Positions 1 to 5,279 of a DNA stretch of 5,279 nucleotides are shown here, in pieces; positions within the stretch are counted from its first letter, which is position 1; each line of letters begins with the position of its first letter. Made by a program: the position numbers and the translations under genes. The notes under the pieces were generated by a model. That model made no database searches. It was not told the origin of the DNA and was given only the letters and a program-made list of their open reading frames with translations. The DNA is from Acidobacteriota bacterium. Lineage in GTDB: Bacteria > Acidobacteriota > Terriglobia > Terriglobales > Acidobacteriaceae. The stretch spans positions 11,058-16,336 of the forward strand of contig JAJYAE010000061.1 in assembly GCA_021779695.1 (NCBI GenBank), given 5' to 3'.

Positions 1-1887
1 CTGCGATCCATGGCGCGCTCAATTGCTCATCGCGGCCCGGATGACGAGGGCTTTTACATTGAGGGCGCAGTAGGACTTGGCTTTCGCCGGCTGTCGATCA
101 TCGATCTGGCTGCTGGGCATCAGCCCCTCGCCAATGAGGATGAGTCGGTCTGGATCGTATTTAATGGAGAAATCTACAACTACCTGGAGCTGCGCGAAGT
201 TCTGGTGCAGAAAGGCCACGTCTTCCGGACGCACACGGACACAGAAGTAATCGTGCACCTCTACGAGGAATATGGCGAGGCCTGCGTGGAGCAGCTTCGG
301 GGCATGTTTGCATTTGCCATCTGGGACTCCCGCGCAAAGCAACTGTTTCTGGCACGCGATCGGGTGGGCATCAAACCTCTTTATTATTATCTTTCGGACA
401 AGAGTCTGATCTTTGCCTCCGAAGTGAAGGCGATTCTATGCGATCCGCAGGTTCCGCGCGATGTGGCTCCGGAAGTGATTGACCGCTTCCTGATGTTCTA
501 CTTTGTTCCGGGTGAAGAAACGCTGCTGCGGGGCATCTTCAAGCTCATGCCGGGACACTGCATGACGGTGCGAGACGGCAAGGCGGTGACGCGACAGTAT
601 TGGGACCTGGATTTTACAACGGCGCGCTGGACAGACCGACAGGCCGAGGAGCAGTTGCGCGCCATTCTTGATGAAAGCGTGCGGCTGCACATGATCAGCG
701 ATGTGCCTGTCGGCTTTTTACTGAGCGGTGGTTTTGATTCCACCGCACTACTGAGCATTGCCTCGAAGCAATCCAAAGCTCGACTTTCGACATTCACCCT
801 TGGGTTTTCGAATCCTGGATTAGCAGACGAGCGGCCCTACGCTCAGTTAGCCGCCGATGCTTTCGGCGCAGATCATCACGAAATGACGATCACGGCACAG
901 GAGTTTGCCGACTTTCTTCCCAAATTTGCCTGGTACATGGAAGAGCCGGTTTGCGAACCTCAGGCGGTGGCGCTCTACTACGTAACACGTCTCGCCACAA
1001 GGCATGTGAAAGTTCTAATTTCAGGAGAGGGTGGCGACGAGGCCTTTGCCGGGTATCCCATCTACAGAAATGTGCAGACAATCGAGCGCCTCAAGCGTCT
1101 GTTCGGCCCGGCGCGGCATGGAATCTCAAAGGCACTCCAAATGGCGGAGGCCGCAACGGGATCTCATCGGCTCAGAAAATATGCTCCACTAGTGGGTCTA
1201 CCGTTCGAGTCCTTTTACTTCAGCAGGACCTATAGCCCCAGCGCATTCTTCAACAGGAAGCCGGGCGCGATTTACAGCGAGCAATTTCGTGGGTCTGCTA
1301 ATCGAGAGAAGTCGCTTAACCTGATCTCCAAGTGGATGCGCCAGTCGGGAGCCAGCGGATTTGTGAATCGTATGCTGTACATGGACACCAAGACTTCACT
1401 TCCGGATGATCTGCTCTTAAAGGCCGACAAGATGACGATGGCCAATTCCATCGAACTGCGGGTACCTTTTCTTGACCATCGACTGCTTGAGTTTGCAGCC
1501 TCTTTGCCGGAACATCAGAAGGTGCACCAATTTAGGACCAAATACATTGCTAAGAAGGCGCTCAGCAAGCAGATCCCAGAGGCAATTCTGCGTAGAAAGA
1601 AAGTTGGGTTCCCAGTCCCATATGACCAGTGGATGCGCGGTGAGTTGCGGGACTGGGCTCGAGATCTTTTGCTTGCTCCAAACGCCCAAACGCGCACCTA
1701 CTTCGATCGGGGGAGCGTGGATAGACTATTGCGGATGGATGAGGCGACCAAGGGGTATCCCAAAGAAGTTCTTTCATTGGTCGCTCTCGAACTTTGGCAT
1801 CAGGCATTTCTGAGTGGCCAAGGAACCGGAATAGGCTTTCAACAGACTGAACAGGTTGTGGAACGGCCTGTCCCACTCGTCAGTTGA
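1..1887 (+). CDS. asnB: Asparagine synthase-like glutamine amidotransferase, 5'-truncated by window edge
   Basis: Class II glutamine amidotransferase fused to an ATP-dependent synthetase. The family takes ammonia from glutamine and transfers it to an AMP-activated carboxylate, which is aspartate in true AsnB. The frame is open from base 1, and the ATG at 10 is internal. The HRGPDDEG motif (from nt 28) normally lies about 30 residues into the family, so roughly 20-25 N-terminal codons, including catalytic Cys2, lie upstream. Glutaminase-domain motifs follow: RRLSI (85-99), FNGEIYN (160-180) and TDTE (235-246), which match the glutamine-binding Arg, Asn/Glu and Asp positions. The synthetase domain has a PP-loop read as SGGFDST (724-744; the family usually has SGGLDSS), SGEGGDE (1021-1041), a KADKMTMANSIELRVPFLDH block (about 1420-1480) and GFPVP (1606-1620). 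The 628 visible codons imply about 650 residues in total, the size of the AsnB-like enzymes found in exopolysaccharide and exosortase clusters. The next gene starts 69 nt downstream on the same strand. The family call is firm. Whether it makes free asparagine or amidates a sugar acid is undecided, and the symbol denotes the family only. Confidence 0.93.
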   Translation: MRSMARSIAHRGPDDEGFYIEGAVGLGFRRLSIIDLAAGHQPLANEDESVWIVFNGEIYNYLELREVLVQKGHVFRTHTDTEVIVHLYEEYGEACVEQLRGMFAFAIWDSRAKQLFLARDRVGIKPLYYYLSDKSLIFASEVKAILCDPQVPRDVAPEVIDRFLMFYFVPGEETLLRGIFKLMPGHCMTVRDGKAVTRQYWDLDFTTARWTDRQAEEQLRAILDESVRLHMISDVPVGFLLSGGFDSTALLSIASKQSKARLSTFTLGFSNPGLADERPYAQLAADAFGADHHEMTITAQEFADFLPKFAWYMEEPVCEPQAVALYYVTRLATRHVKVLISGEGGDEAFAGYPIYRNVQTIERLKRLFGPARHGISKALQMAEAATGSHRLRKYAPLVGLPFESFYFSRTYSPSAFFNRKPGAIYSEQFRGSANREKSLNLISKWMRQSGASGFVNRMLYMDTKTSLPDDLLLKADKMTMANSIELRVPFLDHRLLEFAASLPEHQKVHQFRTKYIAKKALSKQIPEAILRRKKVGFPVPYDQWMRGELRDWARDLLLAPNAQTRTYFDRGSVDRLLRMDEATKGYPKEVLSLVALELWHQAFLSGQGTGIGFQQTEQVVERPVPLVS

Positions 1888-1946
1888 GATGAAGCGGTTT
1901 GTCGACCTCCACGAGCCGCAAGCCATCCTGCTCAGCAAGAATATCC

Positions 1947-1952
1947 AAGGGG
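1947..1952 (+). promoter_or_regulatory. Ribosome binding site of the FkbH-like gene
   Basis: AAGGGG sits 4 nt before the ATG at 1957. This supports that start over the next in-frame candidates, GTG at 1972 and ATG at 2014, which have no comparably placed purine-rich site. No ATG, GTG, TTG or CTG occurs in frame between the upstream stop (1885-1887) and 1957. Confidence 0.6.
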
Positions 1953-1956
1953 TTGC

Positions 1957-3771
1957 ATGTACGAAACTGAGGTGAATCGTCTGAGTCTGTCTGGAGCCGA
2001 ATTGCCTCCAGACATGACTGCTGCGCTTGAGCATTCCAGGGCTGCGGTCGCAGCGCGTACTGTTTTGCCTTGGAGTGAACATTGCACAGAATGTGTGTGG
2101 CCAACTTGCTATACAACGTGCGACTTGTACAGCGCTCGTGAAGATGGACGCTGTCGTCGCTTCGTGGATGGCATGGTGCGCCTAGAGTGCCCCGAGGCGC
2201 TGAGTGGGTATCTTCTTAAAATCACCTTCAAGCAGTGGGCTAAGTTGTGGGCTCCGGGCAATCTGGCCCTGAAGTCCATCGAAGAGGCTGCGCGTTCTGA
2301 GTCCATGGACTATTGGATTGGAAGAACGTTAGTGCAACTAACCCTCCCAGGTAGCATCAAGACTTTGTTGAGTCAGAAGCGATATTCGATGAAGAAGAGG
2401 CTGGCTACCAAGGCTCAACGTGGCCGCATTCAGCCTTCAGCATTCATGGTTGAATGCTTGAACCCATCAGCAGAACCAGTTCGTATGACGCTGATTATGC
2501 GGCCCGCAGAATCCGGGACATTTCATGCGTTTCATCGCGTTCTGGAGATGATGCCGGGCTTTCAGAGTCTGCAGATCCCAGTCACAGAAATCGAGAACTT
2601 CATCGACCTGAATTCTCCATTCAATGTAGAGCTCGAGCCAAGCGATAGTGACCGGCAGGTGACACTGATCTTCGGCCTCATGGACTTTGTAGCCACGCAC
2701 CCGAAGCCTACAGCCGGTTCGAACGAAAGCGGAAAGCACGCAGGTAAAGTGAAGTGTGTGGTCTGGGATCTCGATCACACCCTATGGAACGGAATCCTGA
2801 TCGAAGACGGTGCGCAGTCGCTATGTCTGAAAGATGGTATTCGCGAAGTTGTCGAAGAACTTGACCGGCGCGGCATCCTGCAATCAATTGCGAGCAAAAA
2901 TGACTACGAACCAGCAATGAAGGTGTTAAAGCGACTTGGATTGGATGAGTTCTTCTTGGCTCCACAAATCTCGTGGGAGCCTAAAAGTGTTGCCATCGCG
3001 AAAATTGCGAAGAGTCTCAACATAGGTGCCGACACGATTCTTTTCGTGGATGACTCGGAGTTTGAGCGGCGGGAAGTGTCGAGCGCTAATCCTCAGGTGA
3101 GAACACACGACGCTGCCGAGTTTGCACGATTGCCCATGATGAGACCTCTTGACGTTCCTGTGACCGCCGAGAGCAGGGAGCGTCGAAAGTTGTATCAGGT
3201 AGAAAACACCAGGCACGAAGCAGCCGCTAGTTTCGGTTCGGATTACTTCGCCTTTCTTCGCCACTGCAATATCGAGATGCAGATTACGCGACTAAACAGC
3301 GACAATCTTCCAAGAGTGCACGAGCTAACACAGCGCACGAATCAAATGAACTTCTCCGGGACTCGATATGAGCAGGATAAGTTGATGGCGATCATGAGTG
3401 ACCCGATGCTAGACACCTATGTCTTGAGCGTAAAGGATCGCTTTGGAAGTTACGGCGTGGTGGGATTTAGTGTCGTAGAGAAGAATATTCCAAGAATGAC
3501 GGATCTGATGTTCAGTTGCCGCGTGCAATCGAAGCGGGTGGAGCACGCCTTCCTTGCCTTTCTTATCAAGAGATATCGTGAACAGACGAGTCACGATTTT
3601 GAAGCAATTTATCGGAAGACGCCGCGTAACGCGATGTCGGGAAAAGTCTTCGATGACATCGGGCTTTATCAAGTGCGCGAAGAAGATGGCGTTACGCTTC
3701 TCGCATTTTCTGCCACTCGCACTGTGCCCGACGACGGTATTGTAAACATCCTAGTGGCAGAGGGAGCATAG
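1957..3771 (+). CDS. HAD-IIIC family FkbH-like protein with cysteine-rich N-terminal domain
   Basis: A 604-residue protein in at least three parts. Residues 43-66 form a Cys cluster (C43, C46, C51, C55, C66; CX2CX4CX3CX10C). Residues about 67-250 look beta-rich and resemble a sandwich or carbohydrate-binding-like module, followed by a polar linker. The HAD phosphatase core runs from about 266 to 385: DLDHT at 271-275 (nucleophile D271, acid/base D273), the SK step at S313, K343 in WEPKS, and FVDDSEFER with D365/D366. The C-terminal part (about 405-590) is the usual FkbH extension, with TQRTNQMNFSG and a GNAT-like KDRFGSYGVVGF segment at 493-504. Characterised FkbH enzymes take 1,3-bisphosphoglycerate, remove its phosphate and load a glyceryl group onto an acyl carrier protein. 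Relatives in capsule and O-antigen clusters are thought to supply similar groups. All HAD catalytic residues are present, so it is probably active, but its acceptor is unknown and no ACP gene is visible here. It is likely co-transcribed with the amidotransferase before it and the deacetylase 15 nt after it. No signal peptide or membrane span is seen, so it is probably cytoplasmic. The family is firm and the exact substrate is inferred. Confidence 0.88.
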   Translation: MYETEVNRLSLSGAELPPDMTAALEHSRAAVAARTVLPWSEHCTECVWPTCYTTCDLYSAREDGRCRRFVDGMVRLECPEALSGYLLKITFKQWAKLWAPGNLALKSIEEAARSESMDYWIGRTLVQLTLPGSIKTLLSQKRYSMKKRLATKAQRGRIQPSAFMVECLNPSAEPVRMTLIMRPAESGTFHAFHRVLEMMPGFQSLQIPVTEIENFIDLNSPFNVELEPSDSDRQVTLIFGLMDFVATHPKPTAGSNESGKHAGKVKCVVWDLDHTLWNGILIEDGAQSLCLKDGIREVVEELDRRGILQSIASKNDYEPAMKVLKRLGLDEFFLAPQISWEPKSVAIAKIAKSLNIGADTILFVDDSEFERREVSSANPQVRTHDAAEFARLPMMRPLDVPVTAESRERRKLYQVENTRHEAAASFGSDYFAFLRHCNIEMQITRLNSDNLPRVHELTQRTNQMNFSGTRYEQDKLMAIMSDPMLDTYVLSVKDRFGSYGVVGFSVVEKNIPRMTDLMFSCRVQSKRVEHAFLAFLIKRYREQTSHDFEAIYRKTPRNAMSGKVFDDIGLYQVREEDGVTLLAFSATRTVPDDGIVNILVAEGA

Positions 3772-3774
3772 TCT

Positions 3775-3780
3775 GCGGAG
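3775..3780 (+). promoter_or_regulatory. Ribosome binding site of the deacetylase gene
   Basis: GCGGAG lies 6 nt before the ATG at 3787, within the 15-nt gap after the FkbH-like stop codon (3769-3771). The match is moderate but the spacing is good. The short gap supports co-transcription and possibly translational coupling. Confidence 0.5.
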
Positions 3781-3786
3781 CGTTGA

Positions 3787-4530
3787 ATGATTCGGGCATC
3801 GCTGGGTAAACTACGCCGGAAGCTTCACGCACTGGCATACAGGCGTCTGGCAATTCTCGAGTGTGACGCGCCGATCGTAACGTTCACTTTCGATGATTTC
3901 CCGAAGAATGCAGGCACCGCAGGCGCTGCCATTGTGGAAGCCTTCGGGGGCAGAGCAACCTATTACACAGCAATGGGGTTATGCGGAACTGATAACCGGC
4001 TAGGAGAGCAGTTCAACTTGTATGACCTGTTTTCCCTGGCTGAGCGCGGACACGAAATAGGCAATCACACCTTTTCCCATATTTCCGCAAGGCGATACCC
4101 CTTCGCAAAGTTCATAGAAGATATTCGCCGATGTGAGTCAGAATTTAGAAAAGAAAGAATCCCAGGATGGACTCAGAATTTTGCCTACCCTTACGGAGAA
4201 GTGAGCCTGATGAAAAAAGGCAGACTGGGCTCCCTGATGAAGAGTTGTCGTGGAACGCAACCGGGCTGGAACGGGCCTGCGGTCGACCTTAATCTATTGC
4301 GGGCGAATGCGCTTTACGGTGGGATTGAAAGCCGACAGGCAGCATGTGACTTGCTTCGAGAGAATGCACGGCGAAAAGGATGGCTTATCTTCTATACGCA
4401 TGATGTGTGCGAAATGCCATCACCATATGGATGCACTCCGGAACTGCTGGAACAGGTTGCGCGATGTGCCGCTGAATCTGGACATCAAAGTATGCCGGTG
4501 GATCGTGTGGTGAATACATTTCTGACCTGA
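3787..4530 (+). CDS. Polysaccharide deacetylase, NodB homology domain (CE4-like)
   Basis: A 247-residue protein that is almost entirely one NodB domain. CE4 enzymes are metal-dependent and remove N- or O-acetyl groups from amino-sugar polymers or oligosaccharides. Visible motifs are TFDD (34-37, with the catalytic base and metal Asp), HTFSH (94-98, the two metal-binding His), FAYPYG (132-137, the active-site groove motif; the Arg of the classical RPPY form is absent, as in many NodB relatives) and FYTHDV (202-207, carrying the late catalytic His205). The N-terminus is short and basic (MIRASLGKLRRKLHALAYRR), with no hydrophobic signal peptide or anchor. The enzyme therefore probably acts in the cytoplasm on a precursor or lipid-linked sugar, or is exported by a route not visible here. 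The length is typical of a minimal catalytic domain. It is the third gene of the probable operon, which fits modification of the same saccharide. The family call is strong and the substrate is unknown. Confidence 0.88.
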   Translation: MIRASLGKLRRKLHALAYRRLAILECDAPIVTFTFDDFPKNAGTAGAAIVEAFGGRATYYTAMGLCGTDNRLGEQFNLYDLFSLAERGHEIGNHTFSHISARRYPFAKFIEDIRRCESEFRKERIPGWTQNFAYPYGEVSLMKKGRLGSLMKSCRGTQPGWNGPAVDLNLLRANALYGGIESRQAACDLLRENARRKGWLIFYTHDVCEMPSPYGCTPELLEQVARCAAESGHQSMPVDRVVNTFLT

Positions 4531-4766
4531 ATGCTCCCCTTCATCGGTCGAGGCTGCCTCGCTGCATAGATCAAGTCGGGTGCAGTTCTGAAGGCGGTAT
4601 CGAAAGTGGCGCTTCTACTTATTGTGGTTTGGGTCAAGTTATTCCCCATTAGTCACTCGAAGTAGGTAACGTAGGGTATCGCTTCCCTTTCAAAGATCTT
4701 TCTTTAATCGCAAAATGTTGCTATCAATAAGTTCATACACCTTCTAGTACAAAACGAGGAGAAAAC
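4531..4766 (+). other. Intergenic gap with two small palindromes, no clear promoter or terminator
   Basis: This 236-nt non-coding stretch lies between the deacetylase and the last gene. Just after the deacetylase stop there is a compact inverted repeat, CGAGGCTGCCTCG (4549-4561). It could form a 5-bp stem with a 3-nt loop, but no T-run follows, so it is at best a weak terminator. A perfect 10-bp palindrome, AAAGATCTTT, is at 4692-4701. TTTAAT (4703-4708) matches five of six bases of a sigma-70 -10 box, but I find no matching -35 hexamer 16-18 nt upstream. The gap is the obvious place for a promoter for the downstream gene, but none can be assigned with confidence. Confidence 0.5.
4756..4761 (+). 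promoter_or_regulatory. Strong ribosome binding site of the last gene
   Basis: GAGGAG lies 5 nt before the ATG at 4767. It is the best Shine-Dalgarno match in the window and supports this start over the in-frame ATG four codons later (4779). It suggests the last gene is well translated. Confidence 0.75.
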
Positions 4767-5279
4767 ATGACCACAACGATGCAAACTATCCCCACTGCGG
4801 TTATTGGTTCTGCGGTTGCAACGATTCAGGAAAAGATCAACGGCATGATCGATGAGTTGATTGAATCGCTTCCCCCAGTTGATACGCTTACTGCCGAGGA
4901 GCAGCGCCGGATTATTGCGAGATATTCAGCGGTGCTCGAAGGGAACTTCATCTACTGGATGACAGCAACACTGCTCGCTGTGAAGTCCGAGGCGGCCAAG
5001 CCGATTCTTATCGATAACCTGATGGAAGAAGTGCGCGATGCACATCCAGCCATGTTGCGTCGCTTCTTTGTCGCTGCTCAAGCCTTCCCTACGCCGGATG
5101 ACTCGCAGGCAATCCACGAAGACATGACAAAGATGCGCCTCTTCCTTGGGCGTCTCTGGGCCGTACAGTCGCTCGCAACGATGGCCTTCTTTGAAGGCTT
5201 CATTCAGCGCTTCATGGGCTATCTGGCGAGCCTGGCCGCTGCGCAGGGCTCCAAGGAGATGGAGTACACCGATGTCCAC
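4767..5279 (+). CDS. Putative heme-oxygenase-like diiron oxidase / iron-containing redox enzyme, 3'-truncated by window edge
   Basis: 171 codons are visible and the frame is still open at the right edge. The sequence is strongly helical and soluble, with no signal peptide. The pattern resembles the heme-oxygenase-like diiron oxidase superfamily (UndA, CADD and PqqC/TenA-fold relatives). It has a Glu in the first core helix (RYSAVLEGNFIYW, E58) and an NLMEEVRDAH segment (84-93) with E87/E88 and H93. A later helix has a Glu in AFFEGF (E143). An EYTDVH segment (166-171) sits at the very end, where the family's last metal-ligand motif (D/E...H, then D..H) begins. Characterised members use a diiron centre and O2 for oxidative cleavage, decarboxylation or N-oxygenation, but reactions vary so widely that none can be named here. 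The 236-nt gap and strong ribosome site suggest its own transcription unit. The remaining iron ligands would lie beyond the edge, so the family call rests on spacing and flanking residues. A cofactor-free PqqC/TenA-type enzyme remains possible. Confidence 0.6.
   Translation, partial: MTTTMQTIPTAVIGSAVATIQEKINGMIDELIESLPPVDTLTAEEQRRIIARYSAVLEGNFIYWMTATLLAVKSEAAKPILIDNLMEEVRDAHPAMLRRFFVAAQAFPTPDDSQAIHEDMTKMRLFLGRLWAVQSLATMAFFEGFIQRFMGYLASLAAAQGSKEMEYTDVH

Noticed and set aside
10..12. ATG at position 10 as the real start of the amidotransferase
   Set aside because: The frame is open to base 1, no ribosome site can be judged, and the family needs an N-terminal Cys and about 20 more residues before HRGPDDEG. 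It is an internal Met.
951..1235. 94-codon + strand frame inside the amidotransferase gene
   Set aside because: It is an alternate frame within the conserved synthetase domain, with no family features of its own.
4549..4561. CGAGGC/GCCTCG inverted repeat as a rho-independent terminator
   Set aside because: The stem is only about 5 bp with a 3-nt loop and no T-tract follows. It is noted in the intergenic entry but not called a terminator.
4531..4569. 12-codon frame starting directly after the deacetylase stop (TGAATG)
   Set aside because: Very short, with no ribosome site and no recognisable sequence. The adjacent stop and start are most likely chance.
4615..4665. CTACTT ... AAGTAG inverted repeat in the intergenic gap
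   Set aside because: Only 6 bp with a 39-nt spacer, well within what chance gives in a region of this size.
4926..5279. 117-codon open frame on the minus strand at the right edge
   Set aside because: It lies antisense to the + strand frame starting at 4767, which has a strong ribosome site and a recognisable helical, metal-ligand-like pattern. The minus-strand translation shows no family resemblance.

Overview
The window looks like a bacterial chromosomal region with four protein-coding genes, all on the + strand. Two are cut by the window edges. I see no rRNA, tRNA, CRISPR array, insertion sequence or transposase. Tight spacing, Shine-Dalgarno sites and the gene families point to a Gram-negative-type bacterium that makes complex surface polysaccharides. 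My best guess is Acidobacteriota or a similar soil bacterium, but this is a low-confidence impression from gene style and moderate GC, not a demonstrated assignment.

Positions 1-3771 plus 3787-4530 read as one probable operon. First is a glutamine-dependent asparagine synthase-like amidotransferase that lacks its extreme N-terminus because the window starts inside it. A 69-nt gap follows, then a 604-residue HAD-IIIC/FkbH-like protein with an unusual cysteine-rich N-terminal extension. After a 15-nt gap comes a short NodB-type polysaccharide deacetylase with no signal peptide. Together these suggest chemical modification of a saccharide or a carrier-bound precursor: amidation, glyceryl or other acyl-carrier-linked group supply, and N- or O-deacetylation. 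The substrate cannot be read from the sequence, and no acyl carrier protein or glycosyltransferase lies inside the window.

A 236-nt non-coding gap (4531-4766) separates this set from the last gene. That gene starts at 4767 behind a strong GAGGAG ribosome site and runs off the right edge after 171 codons. Its helical sequence has a spaced Glu / Glu-Glu...His / Glu / Glu...His pattern that fits the heme-oxygenase-like diiron oxidase (iron-containing redox enzyme) superfamily. It may be a separate transcription unit.

The most interesting points are the cysteine-rich module fused to the FkbH-like enzyme, the putative diiron oxidase beside a polysaccharide-type cassette, and the cytosolic-looking deacetylase.
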